15,804 nucleotides of DNA from Tieghemiomyces parasiticus (lineage: Eukaryota; Kickxellomycota; Dimargaritomycetes; Dimargaritales; Dimargaritaceae): contig JANBPT010001044.1 in assembly GCA_027575765.1 (NCBI GenBank), forward strand, positions 1 to 15,804. Direction: 5' to 3'. Made by a program: the position numbers and the translations under genes. Positions 1 through 9,151 of the stretch are shown here, one piece after another (the stretch's first letter is position 1; every line of letters starts with the position of its first letter). A model generated the notes under the pieces. The model was given only the letters and a program-made list of their open reading frames with translations, was not told the DNA's origin and made no database searches.

Positions 1-87
1 CCCAGCTGACCATAGACAACCCCCCGGGATTCTAAGCAGTTCAGCTTTGACCGATTGGTTACGCCCTTTGGTCCGCACTTTCCCACT
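1..87 (+). promoter_or_regulatory. 5' flank / leader of the TypA gene
   Basis: This short stretch precedes the TypA start codon and contains no ATG, so the ATG at 88 would be the first start met by a scanning ribosome. No TATA element is visible, and the promoter proper probably lies before the window. Confidence 0.4.
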
Positions 88-357
88 ATGCTCCGTTTGT
101 ACGCGCGGTCCGTCCGGAGCCCGGCCTTCCGCTCGGCCACCTTAGCGCCACGTACAGTCCGGTCTGCCTGTAGTCTATTACGGTCTGCCTCACCCTCGGC
201 GCGCCCCACGGCCCTCGGCCGGCCCAGCCTTCATTCCGCCGCCGCGCAGCACTTCACCACCTCGGCTTTGCGCCAAAACGCCGCGGAGAGCGACGCCCTG
301 GTCACCGACGTCCGCCAGCGTGCCCCACTCTCCCGTATCCGTAACATCGGAATCATT

Positions 358-389
<32 letters not shown>

Positions 390-2184
390 GGACTGCCTCC
401 TGCGGCAATCGGGTACGGTGGGTGAAGCCTCGGTCGAACGTGTGATGGACTCAAATGACCTGGAAAAAGAGCGCGGTATCACTATCCTGTCCAAGGTGAC
501 CACCATCGCCTACAAGGGCCATAAAATCAATATCGTCGACACGCCCGGGCACGCCGATTTTGGCGGTGAGGTTGAGCGTATCCTCTCCATGGTCGACAGC
601 GTGGCCCTCCTGGTCGACGCTACCGAGGGCGTCATGACTCAGACCAAATTCGTACTTAACAAGGCACTTAAGCAGAATCTGCGCCCCCTGGTCGTGTTCA
701 ATAAGGTCGACCGGGCCACCGCCCGCATCGACGATGTGGATAACGAGATTATGGAGCTCTTCATGAACCTGGGGGCCACCGAGGAGCAGATGGACTACCC
801 CATGGTGTTTGCGTCGGGTAAGCAAGGATGGGCAGTGGACTCCCGTGAGGCGTGCGACGCCGCGATCGAGTGCGTCACGGCCGGCAAACCCCCTAAGGCC
901 GACATGATCCCGCTGCTGGACCGAATCCTGGCCCACGTGCCACCGCCGCAGGCTGATCCGGAGAAGCCCTTCTCGATGCTGGTTACACAGATTGATGCCA
1001 ACCCCTACCTTGGCAAGTGCTTCCTAGGACGCATCAGCGACGGCACGGTCCGGGTCGGTGACCGGTTCCATGCCCTGGACCCGGAAACCGGCGCGGTGAC
1101 AGATGACAATAAGATCAGCAAATTGTTTCTACGTGTTGGCGTTGAGCAGATAGTTATTGAGGAGGCCGGCGCTGGCGAGATTGTGACCATAGCCGGGATC
1201 CAGAACGCCGGAGTCAACTCCACGCTGTGCCACCCGAGCGTCACCGAGCCCCTGCCGTACATCCCTATCGACCCGCCCACCATCAGCATGTCATTCAGTG
1301 TCAACGACTCCCCGCTGGGCGGGCAGGAGGGTACCCGACTCACTTCCAACATGATCAAGGACCGCCTGATGATGGAAGCCGCCACCAACGTGGCCTTACG
1401 GATCAAGGAGGCCGAGACGCGCGAGTCCTTCGAGGTGTGCGGTCGTGGCGAACTACAGCTGTCTATCCTCATCGAATCCATGCGCCGTGAAGGGTTCGAG
1501 CTGTCCATTTCCCCGCCCAAGGTGATCTTTAGCAAGGACCCCAAGACCGGCGAGCTCCTTGAACCCACCGAGGAAGTCACCATCGACGTCGACCCAGCCT
1601 ACAGTGGGACGGTGATTGACAAGATGAGCCGCCGTAAGGCCGAGATGAAGAACTTTACCGAGTTTGGCGACAAATCCCGGCTTATTTTTGACTGCCCCAC
1701 CCGCGGACTCCTAGGATACGCCTCCGAGTTCAAGAACGATACCCACGGAACGGGTATTCTCAACCACGTGTTTGCCGGCTATATTCCCCATAAGGGCCCC
1801 TTGCAGCGCGACCGGAAACCCGTCCTGGTGTCCATGGCTTCCGGTAACATGACCGGGTATGCCCTCAACCTGATCGAGCCCCGTGGCAAGCTGTTCGTCA
1901 CACCCAACGATCCGGCCTACACAGGCATGATCATCGGCGAGTACAACCGTGAGGACGCTGACCTGGAGGTCAACCCCACCAAGGCCAAGCACGTCACCAA
2001 CCACCGCACCACCAGCAAGGAAGAGGCCATTCGCCTCACCCCCATCAAGCAGATGAGTCTCGAGGAGGTAATGGCCTACGTCAACCCCGACGAGGTCATC
2101 GAGGTCACTCCCAAGACCATTCGTCTGCGCAAGAAGATCCTCGACCCGACGAAGCGCAAGTACGCCAAGAACGGTCGGAATTAG
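88..2184 (+). CDS. typA: Mitochondrial TypA/BipA-type translational GTPase
   Basis: Ribosome-associated GTPase of the TypA/BipA family, 698 aa from the ATG at 88; the frame is open further upstream only through a TTG at 55. Residues 1 to about 60 are rich in Arg, Ser and Ala with no acidic residue, which fits a mitochondrial presequence. The G domain shows AHVDHGKT (91-98), ERGITI (128-133), DTPGH (151-155) and NKVD (205-208). An EF-Tu-like domain II follows, then an EF-G-like domain III. The end is the TypA-specific C-terminal domain ([26 protein letters not shown]), not EF-G domain IV. LepA/Guf1 is excluded by this C-terminus. Bacterial BipA (about 600 aa) acts in 50S assembly and stress translation, so a role at mitoribosomes is inferred. 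The gene has no introns, unlike the conserved genes next to it. It converges on THOC5. Confidence 0.93.
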
Positions 2185-2477
2185 CCTGAAAAAAACCGCA
2201 AGATGTGACCGAAGGGGGATGCCGAAATCCTTCCCCTCAGAGGTCTCGGGCGCAGAAATCACCCCAGCTCATATCTGGGTTTACTATCCCACACCCAACG
2301 ATGTTCCGCTTCTCCTCAAAAAAAAAGTCTATAATATACGCCACTAGATTGTATAATTACTATCCATGTTTTAATAATGCGATAGGCCTGATCATCAGGG
2401 AGCACACAAGGGGAGGGGTGAGAAGATGCGGCCGATTGTAAAGCAATAGGCGGTTTCCTGAAAGCCGCAAGGCTGCC
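2185..2477. other. Convergent 3' intergenic region (TypA / THOC5)
   Basis: About 290 bp between two stop codons facing each other. It is more AT-rich than the flanking exons, with A-runs near 2189 and 2320-2327 and TATAATATA-like sequence near 2329-2337. Transcript ends of both genes must fall here or overlap. No gene is supported. Confidence 0.5.
2370..2375 (-). terminator. Candidate poly(A) signal ATTAAA for THOC5
   Basis: On the minus strand the sequence reads ATTAAA about 103 nt past the THOC5 stop codon. This is the common variant of AATAAA. It is inferred from sequence and distance only. Confidence 0.35.
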
Positions 2478-3934
2478 TCACCCATGCCGTGGTTTGTCGG
2501 CCTCGACAGGCAGCCGTAGTCGGGCCTCGGTGCTCTGGATGTTGGTCTGGATTTGGGTCAAGACCTGTCATTGCGGGAACGAAGGGACAGGCGAGTGGTA
2601 GATGTGGCGCGCAAGATAATGTGAAAGGTGAGTATGGAGCTGGCCATTGCATGTCCCCTTCCACTACAGGGTATTACGTCGCCATGGGGGGGGGGGGAAA
2701 CTTTCGACGCCGCCTTCGTTACTCCCGCTACTTACTTTATCCGCATTTTCGATCTGCTTGACTAGCCCACTGATGAGACCTTTCTGGACGTTCACGTCGA
2801 CGGTAACCTTGCGCATGTGGACCATGATGGTGGTCTTTTTGGCCTCCAGTCTGAGCCGTATGAGTTGGGTATAGAAGTGTAACGAAGCGTTGAGGGGCAC
2901 CGTAGGAGAAGAGAGGGGAGTAGGGTTAGGGTTAGGATATGAGGTCGACGGCGAAGGGTCAGGCCTAGATGTGGGGCATGGTGCGTCAAACCCACCTTTG
3001 GTCACCACCATGGAACCTACCTTTGCCGCTGTAGCCGCTCGTTCTCGAGGCGCTTGACCAGAATGTCGCAGTGGTCCAGTTCGGATAGATCCTGACCGGC
3101 CTCCGCGGCCTGCGCCTGAAAGTCCTCCATAGGCTCTAAATCAATACCGGCGTGCACGGATCTGTCGGAAGGCGTGAGAATAGTGTGGTCGGGCCGAACA
3201 GAGACGGGTAATGAGAGGGAAGGAAGAAGGAGAGGGAGATGAGGACGCTGGTTTGAAAACGTGAAGGATCAAGCCAAAAGGGTAGTGCCAAAGCAGCGAG
3301 TAACCTTGTCCGCAAATGTGGGGTAGGGGAGGGGGAGGGTAACGGGCCTACTTACGGAGCAGACTGGAGCTCGTGAATTTCCTGGACCACCCGCGATTTC
3401 TCGTAGGTAAGGGCCTGCATAGTGCTGCTGAGACGATCGGCCTCTGCCATGGCCGCGTTGACCGTCTGCTTGTAGGCCGCGGCGTGCGCGTTGAGCAGAC
3501 GCTGGTACTCACGTATGCGAGCGAAATGTAGATTGATCTCGTCAGCTTCGGGCCGGATGGCTTCGAAACCGGCCTCCTTCTGCGGCCAGGTTCAGCAGAG
3601 GAGGAGGAGGTTGTTCATTTGATTGTCGGGCGGGTGAAATTGACGAGGTTTGGTTAGAAGGGAGACAAACGGAACGCCTCGGTTTTTAGCGTCCTGGGTG
3701 GTAGGTTTGGACCCTCTACTCTGCATACTATACCCCGCCCTCTCTTCTCATAATGGTAGCCTCCTTTCACGGTCGGCAAAAGGGGGTTATTTTCGACACG
3801 CCGGATCCCATTTCGGCACCTACCGTGGACGCATGGGTGAGCTTTCTAGTGACCTGATTGGTAAGCTCGGAAATGCGGTCGGACGAGGTCTTGAATTCAC
3901 GAAGGATCGTGGCGTTGTCCTGCAAACTGGCCAT
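2478..3934 (-). CDS. THOC5: THO complex subunit 5 (THOC5 / Fms-interacting protein), five exons
   Basis: Subunit of the nuclear THO/TREX complex, which couples transcription to mRNA packaging and export. The model is join(3934-3824, 3579-3356, 3161-3021, 2850-2736, 2564-2478), 225 aa, with donors GTAGGT, GTAAGT, GTAGGT, GTAAGT and acceptors GCAG, ACAG, TCAG, ACAG; the frame is preserved across every junction. The start ATG has an in-frame TAA 15 nt upstream. The product is almost wholly helical and coiled-coil. Landmarks line up in order with animal THOC5: a MQALTYEKSR...EI segment (cf. LQNLLYEVMHLQKEI), GIDLEPMEDF (cf. EIDLVSLEEF), RLENERLQRQRLEAK (cf. the RLDWELEQRKRLAEK region), and a final RLRLPV (cf. 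ASLPVQEYL). It ends there, so the long C-terminal half of animal THOC5 is missing. The exon 1 donor is the least certain point: a weaker GT after ISELTNQ would also keep frame. An additional upstream exon cannot be excluded. Confidence 0.78.
2686..2697. repeat. 12-nt homopolymer G tract inside THOC5 intron 4
   Basis: Twelve consecutive G on the plus strand, so a C tract in the THOC5 pre-mRNA. It lies within the intron spanning 2735-2565. Such a run is prone to replication slippage and sequencing error, but being intronic it does not affect the reading frame. Confidence 0.9.
2921..2936 (+). repeat. Short interstitial telomere-like repeat (TAGGGT)2TAGG
   Basis: About 2.7 copies of the TTAGGG telomere unit lie within THOC5 intron 3 (3020-2851). 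Read on the transcript strand it gives CCTAACCCTAACCCTA, which contains CTAAC twice. CTAAC is the fungal branch-site core, so the array may serve splicing and not record telomere history. Confidence 0.6.
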
Positions 3935-4309
3935 GGCCGGCGTCGTCAGTTATCGTTATTCTTTCGGACGGGCACGCTCTCAAGGAAAGGGAAGGAAAGG
4001 GCAGCCTTTGTCAGTAGGCTGATGCAGTGGACCCGGAAAATGTGTAAGAGGGATGATGCATGAGGAAGTCAGCTAAAACCGGGAAGCAAATCAGTAGCGG
4101 TGCTTGCATGGGTATATGAGCCATGTGCCGTGAAGGGTTGTTCATTTAGACTTAGGAAGTGGCGGAAGCCAGACCCTCAACGAGTCAACCACTTGCTGCT
4201 CCTTGAGCCGGGCGGCTCGACTAGCAGACCTATCGCTGTTTTTATGAATATCGTTTATTAGAACCCCCTCCATACTGGCAAGACGAAGATTCACGCCATT
4301 CCAACTTAT
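3935..4309. other. Tandem intergenic region between NOM1 (3' end) and THOC5 (5' end)
   Basis: About 375 bp holding the NOM1 3' UTR and the THOC5 promoter/leader, both read on the minus strand. Apart from the NOM1 poly(A) signal there is no recognisable element and no RNA gene. A plus-strand open frame crossing it is antisense to THOC5 exon 1 and is not credible. Confidence 0.5.
4254..4259 (-). terminator. Poly(A) signal AATAAA for NOM1
   Basis: A perfect AATAAA on the minus strand, about 51 nt beyond the NOM1 stop codon, in AT-rich sequence. Distance and orientation fit a cleavage/polyadenylation signal. Confidence 0.55.
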
Positions 4310-7095
4310 CTAATCAAATCCCAAGTCTTCGGTAGCCCGATGGCTCTCAATGATTTCCTTGGCCACTTTGCAGCCCCACTGGACGAGCTCCCGCTCAGCG
4401 TCGTCCTTGATCAATTTGGACTTGCGCACGAAGGCGTGCAGGTAGTAGAGGATACCGCGGGACAGGGTGACGTTGAACGTTGCCACCTTGGTGAACGTAT
4501 CAATCAGGGTCTGGTAGTCGGCCCGGCTCTTCTCGCGCCGGCACGAAAACACCTGGATGAACAACATCTGCAGTAGGATGTGGGTCTTGGGCTGGACCTT
4601 GGTGAAATTGATGGATTTAAGGATGAGCAGGGAGAGGGCGCCGTGGTTGACGAGGTAGGCGTAGAGCCGGGCGATGTTGACGAGGCGGTGGAGGCCGATA
4701 CCCTTGCCCGTGGAGCCTCTACCACCGCCGCCGCCCTCCTCCTCGTCGTCGTCGGATAGGGTCGCGCCGTCCCCACCCTCCCGAGTGGCCTTCTGGTTCA
4801 GCCCGCCAACCTCCTTTTCGCCCAGTAACCGGAGGAAATCCCACAGGGCGAACTGAAATGTCATCTTGAATCGCTGGTTGCCGTTGCACAGGTTTTGGGC
4901 GACCAGCGCGTAGAACGGGTTGAACACCTTTTCGCTGCCGCAGGACTGGACCAGGACATGCACAATTTCGCGTTCCTGGTTCCGCTTGAGCCCGAGCTCC
5001 GTCAACCGGTTGTGGGCGTCGGCGTAGTCCGCGCTGGTCATGAGGGTCAAGAAGATGCTCTTCCGGACATCCGTGTTCATGTTTTGTTTACGCGCCTGGT
5101 CTAGCAGTTCCTGAGTGACCTTGCTCCCGTCAGCCAGGGCCGCACCCAGCGTGGTGGGGGCGAGGGAGGCACGGGCGGCGACGGCACCCTCGTTCGTCCA
5201 GGAGGCGCCCACCAACCACCACCGACCTTGGGTACCCACGTTGCGGATATCGTCCAAAGTGACGCGCAGGGCCTCAACGTGGGTGGACCGCCGGGCCGAT
5301 AAGTTCCCTAGGAATTTCTTGAGTCGCACCACGCTGTCGGCGTGGCCCGTACGGTTGTCACGCAGACGGTTTGTGCGTAGTTGAGTGAGCACGTCGATCA
5401 TGAAGTGGGTGCGGGCGTTAAGCGAGCCCACCCCGACCTGGGCCACGGCGCGGTTGACCTCAGAGATGATCTCCTTGAGGAGGGCCGGGTCGTCGTGACG
5501 TAGCTGTAGCCCCGAGGTCTTGACTACTTTGAGTAGCAACTCCACGTTCAGTTCGTTGACTGACCCGGTGAACAGACGTAGCAGGTCATACACAAGGCTG
5601 GCGGCCAAGACCTGGAAGTTGTAGAGTTCGCAAACCAAGGCCACTAAGTTGATACACTCCTTGCTGATCGTCTCCAACTCGGTTTCCTCGGGCTCGTTGG
5701 CAGTGCCGTTTGTACCAGATGCGGTCGTATCGGCTGGCCGGGCCAGCTGCGCCTGCCCCCGGGCGTATGCCTGATCGAACTGTGTGATGGTTTCCTGCAC
5801 AAAGTGTGCAGCCGCCTCTACCCCTGCCGAGCGGTACACGGCGGCCACGAAGGCGGCAGTCAAGCTCACGAAGGTGTCCAGCAGGCTACTGCGGCTCGTC
5901 ACCGACTGCAGGATTAGGCTGGTGAAGGCGGTGGTCACTTCAGCACGCGGATACTTACGATATAGGGCCTCCACCTCACCAAGGATCGGTTCCAAATTGG
6001 ACTCGCTCAATCTGGAGGGAAAGGAGAGGGAGCGGTCGGCAATCAGGGAAGGAAAGAGTTGGCGCGGAAAAGATAAAGTTAGGTTCGGAAGTTCTAATAA
6101 AATAGTAATGATAATACTACTAGTTCTACTACCGAAACTACCAGCTTCAGAGCATACGGCCGTAGCGGTCTGCTGGCTTACCTATTTAATAGACCCTGTA
6201 GCTGGCGGCGGATCTTGACCATGCGCTCACTATCCCCACCCAGCCGCGCACGCAGGTGCGGGGGAACGTAACGACCAGTGACGGACTGTGATTCGGAAGC
6301 CTTGGTCCCCACTGGGCTGTCGATGGCCGCTTTCGCCCGGTCATCATCACTGTCGTCCGCGACCTCCGATTCGCCATCGTCAGACGCTCCGGTGTCGTCA
6401 GTGTCTGACGCTCCCCTTTCGCGGGCGGGTCTCTTTCCGTTCCGATTGGAACCGGCTTCAGAGTCGCTATCCCCGGAGCCGTTCTCCTCGGAGTCATCCT
6501 CCTCAGAGTCGTCATCACCACTTACGGAGGCCTCTTCGTCCGAAAAATCGGCAAAGTCGTCGAGCGGATCGACTGTCTCGTCGGCACCCTTATTCTGCTC
6601 GGCTAAGCGGCTGCGCGAGGCCAAGCTTGACTTACCCGATCCGACGTTCAGGCCGTCCAGGATGAAATCGAGTCCATCGCTGGCCAGTTCTTTAGCAATG
6701 GCCTTACTACTCTTCTTGTTGAACCCGAGTTGCTTCTCCAAGCGCCGCATCTCAGCGTCCTCGACGTCCTGACCGGGGATCGCGGGACCGCCACCGTCCT
6801 CATCACTGCTAATATCGTAGTCGCTCTCGTCTTCATCCGACCCCGCGACAGATCCCGCCCCGAGCGCTTCGTCGCTGTCGATCTCCTCGTCGGTGCCGTC
6901 CTCGTCGGAGGGATATTCGCCATGCCTCTTTGGTGGCGCAGGCCGCCGGGGTTTGCTTCTCTGGGATGGGCCGGGTTTTCTGGCGGGCTGGGGTCTGTCC
7001 GTAGGGTTTCCCTTGGACCGTTTGTTGGGACGCCGGCTTCCGGGTGGTGCCGGACCATGGCGTTTGGCCGCCTTGCGCTGCGCCTTGGTCTTCAT
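4310..7095 (-). CDS. SGD1: Nucleolar MIF4G domain protein NOM1/Sgd1, two exons
   Basis: Nucleolar factor needed for 18S rRNA maturation and 40S biogenesis; in yeast and animals it works with the DEAH helicase Dhr1/DHX37 or eIF4A-like helicases. The model is join(7095-6182, 6011-4310), 871 aa, with one phase-2 intron of 170 nt (GTAAGC...CCAG, CTAAC branch motif at 6082-6078 minus). Residues 1-60 are a Lys/Arg/Pro nuclear or nucleolar tail. Residues 60-260 are disordered with long Asp/Glu/Ser runs, interrupted by the conserved block RLEKQLGFNKKSSK...GLDFILDGL (118-149). RYVPPHLR (275-282) is the family signature. The intron falls inside the conserved LLNRLSESN motif and splicing restores it. 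MIF4G covers about 315-520 and MA3 about 617-745 (NTDVRKSIF, FNPFYALVAQNLC, FQFALWDFLR). A DDEEE-plus-poly-Gly insert sits at about 724-739 in the late MA3 region. The C-terminal helical domain is complete. It is divergent from the 7TM gene. Confidence 0.93.
6012..6181 (-). other. Spliceosomal intron of NOM1
   Basis: The minus-strand donor AG|GTAAGC and acceptor CCCTCCAG|A flank 170 nt with a long C/T-rich 3' part and a CTAAC branch-like motif about 66-70 nt before the acceptor. Removal joins AG and A into an Arg codon and rebuilds the conserved GLLNRLSE motif, which fixes both boundaries. Confidence 0.9.
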
Positions 7096-7582
7096 GGAAT
7101 GACTGGGGTTACTATTGCGGAGTCAGGTTAATGAGGGAGAGGGAAAATGCAGTAGGTTGCTTAAGAGGCCGAGGAAGCTATCCGAAACGATATTGCAATG
7201 TAGCGGTGACGCCCTATGTGGTCAATTGATTCCGGGACCAGGTGGCCATGCCAATCAGACAAGCCGAGGTAACAGTGACTTGGCTCGTCATGGGCCGGAA
7301 CGGAATTTCTGCCAAAGTTCCTCTGCTCGTTTCCGTTACTCGAGGAAATTATGGACCTAAGAAAAGAAGAAAAATCACGTGATATTATCCCCTAGCGATG
7401 ACCATCCACAGTAATCAGAGTCCGGCCAGATAGAGCGAACGGTGAGGGGATTGGACACGCTGACAAGGCCGGATGCAGAGTAACCATATTCAATTGAACA
7501 AAAACATAGACCCCAGGCATCGAGAATAGCTCTCTAGACACGTGCTAATGTATCAAACCTACAATAACTTTGCATATTCTTT

Positions 7583-7843
7583 TTAGCCAGTTATTGTCCA
7601 ACGTTCTGTGATCAAGGTCAGTGGGAGGTGGTATTCGATTAACTGGCTCCTTTTAGTCTGGCTAAGCCATGATTTTATTAGCTTATGGCTTCGGATTTTA
7701 CCCTGAGCCTCATCTGCGTCTAACTCACTGGAAATAGTAATAAATTGATAACCATGTCCACGAATTCTCCCCCCCTCCTTGACGCTCGGATTTCGAAGTC
7801 TGGCACCCAGCCTAGCTCGTTCCCGCTCCTGGTCAATTTCCAT
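7583..7843 (-). CDS. Doubtful small ORF with an F-I-T-I...IRSH motif
   Basis: An 86-aa ATG-initiated frame with an in-frame TAA 12 nt upstream of the ATG. It opens with a charged stretch (MEIDQERERARLGARLR), followed by a G-Y-Q-F-I-T-I strand, an acidic spacer, then KIRSHKLIKSWLSQTKR. The pattern of a hydrophobic strand, acidic spacer, I-R-S-H and basic helix resembles the N-terminal segment of many fungal (ascomycete) Zn-cluster-associated regulators, where F-V-N-x-T is followed by R-S-H-V-M and a basic run. That resemblance is from memory and weak. The final 20 residues look random, and no good splice donor was found to extend it. It could be a remnant of a larger gene, a small gene, or chance in non-coding DNA. 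Confidence 0.22.
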   Translation of the reverse strand: MEIDQERERARLGARLRNPSVKEGGRIRGHGYQFITISSELDADEAQGKIRSHKLIKSWLSQTKRSQLIEYHLPLTLITERWTITG

Positions 7844-7987
7844 CTTGTTAGAAAGTTACCCCTACACTTTATTTACCAATAGTCCAGAGTTTAATGGAGA
7901 AGATGGTATGTGGTAAGCGGAAACGTAATCGAAGAAATGTAGGTAATAAATGGGCGTTGGTTGGTCTTTATGGGAACTGACTTGGTA

Positions 7988-7999
7988 CCTTATATAAGG
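7988..7999. promoter_or_regulatory. TATA-like palindrome CCTTATATAAGG
   Basis: A perfect 12-nt palindrome with a TATATAA core. It is about 1.15 kb before the 7TM start and about 145 bp upstream, on the minus strand, of the small ORF ending at 7843, so it could serve that ORF or an unseen RNA. It resembles a CArG (MADS-box) element but has eight A/T positions where the consensus has six. Confidence 0.25.
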
Positions 8000-8973
8000 C
8001 AGCGGCCTGTGGCAGTGGCCTTCTTAGCAGGTGCTAGCGGAGAGAAATAGTGGAAGCGTAGGGAAGTATGGCAAGTGTCGTTTGAAAGGGACTGGCCTAA
8101 GGGATCGTGATGAGATGTATTAGTTAGGTGGAGGAATTGGCTTATTGTTCTAGCCCGGTGTATAAGAGGCGGTCAAGGTGTTTGGCGGAGTCATGAGTGA
8201 CTTCCGGCTTGTGCATGGTGGTGTGGTCGTTCTAGGCGACCATGCGGGGCTCTGGGGTTAGAATTGTAAAGAAGCCAACGCGAATATAAGTACCACAAAA
8301 TACCCGACATAGTTGTAAATGGAGCGGACCTATTTTAATTAAAAGTGCTCGGTATTGCGGGAATGGGGTGGTAGAGGGATGGTGTTTCTCTGCAAGGAAA
8401 AAGGAAAAACAAGAAATAATAAATAGGACCATCCCTGAGTACATATTGCATCGCTAGATTCAACTCTCTCCCTCTCCCTACACTAGGTAAGCTTGGAAAG
8501 TAATCGTGTCAGCTGCATCGTCATCCTACCGTTTTGTCAAGTATGAGCGAAACACGGCGGAGGAAAAATTAAATAAAAAGGGGGCGAGTGCCTGAGATTC
8601 CATCGCTGATAGAGAAGATGCCCCACTCCTGTGAACTCACAACCCCCTGGTTCTGTCCATCCCTTGGGCGGATCTTTCTGGCTGAAGGTTGGAGTGATGG
8701 AGCAATGGGGAGGGTCGCAGTTTGATACGCCGATTGATCTAACCCCCTTCCCTTCACATCCTCAATTCGCAAGGGTGGCAACCTGGCCTAACCATGTGCA
8801 GCGTCGGTAGGCAAAGCCGACTATTTAAATAACCGATGTAGGCGGAGCTGGATTCACCCATGCCACCATCCCTACTGCTTTTTTTTTTACCGTGGGCTGA
8901 CATGGCTCGGAGTTGACCTGTCCTCTCTGTGCTCCATCCACGATTTCCTTCAAGGTCCTGCCCCACATATCAT

Positions 8974-8984
8974 ATTTTTATACT
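8974..8984 (+). promoter_or_regulatory. Possible TATA element of the 7TM gene
   Basis: TTTTTATACTA lies about 85-95 nt before the uORF ATG at 9068 and about 170 nt before the main ATG. Its position is reasonable for a TATA box giving a leader that includes the uORF. A second AT-rich palindrome, TATTTAAATA, is at 8822-8831. Confidence 0.25.
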
Positions 8985-9067
8985 AGCGCACAATTACTTG
9001 CTCAGTTTCACGGCCCTAGCCGTACCACGGCTGTCTCGTCGTGCGTTAATCAGCCACTGCCTTGACC

Positions 9068-9151
9068 ATGCATCCTAGCTTGGTTGTTTACTGTCTACCT
9101 AATTGTTTAGCCAGTCTGTACCACCAATTATCCCCTGCCCCAAGGGTATAA
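9068..9151 (+). CDS. Upstream ORF whose stop overlaps the 7TM start (TAATG)
   Basis: An ATG at 9068 with A at -3 (GACCATG) opens a 27-codon frame that ends with TAA at 9149-9151. The last base of that stop is the A of the main ATG at 9151, giving the TAATG overlap. The peptide has no recognisable sequence. If the leader starts upstream of 9068, ribosomes reaching the main ATG must either skip this start or reinitiate at the overlap, so the uORF would act as a translational control element. The transcript start is not known from sequence. Confidence 0.4.
   Translation: MHPSLVVYCLPNCLASLYHQLSPAPRV

Larger units (their letters stand above)
7096..9150. other. 2-kb divergent intergenic region between NOM1 and the 7TM gene
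   Basis: Promoters of both flanking genes must lie here. The sequence is clearly more AT-rich than the exons. Contents described separately are a doubtful 86-aa ORF (7583-7843 minus), a CCTTATATAAGG palindrome (7988-7999), TATTTAAATA (8822-8831), an 11-T run near 8878-8888 and a uORF (9068-9151). I looked for tRNA A/B boxes, 5S and U-snRNA signatures and snoRNA boxes and saw none that hold together. Minus-strand frames at 8232-8444, 8569-8781 and 8754-8966 have no recognisable content. Confidence 0.5.

Noticed and set aside
55..87. N-terminal extension of TypA from a TTG at 55.
   Set aside because: Non-ATG start. The ATG at 88 gives a good mitochondrial presequence and is the first ATG of the leader.
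1005..1583. Long minus-strand frame (192 codons) and other frames antisense to TypA.
   Set aside because: Typical shadows of a GC-rich coding strand, with no independent start context or motif.
3650..4063. A 137-codon plus-strand open frame.
   Set aside because: It begins at a non-ATG codon, is antisense to THOC5 exon 1 and intron 1, and has no recognisable motif. The spliced minus-strand model explains the region better.
8232..8966. Three short minus-strand frames upstream of the 7TM gene.
   Set aside because: Each is about 70 codons, with random-looking composition, no motif and no splice connection between them.
9103..9150. N-terminal extension of the 7TM protein from a TTG at 9103.
   Set aside because: The ATG at 9151 starts a clean signal peptide; the extension would place 16 polar or Pro-rich residues before it.
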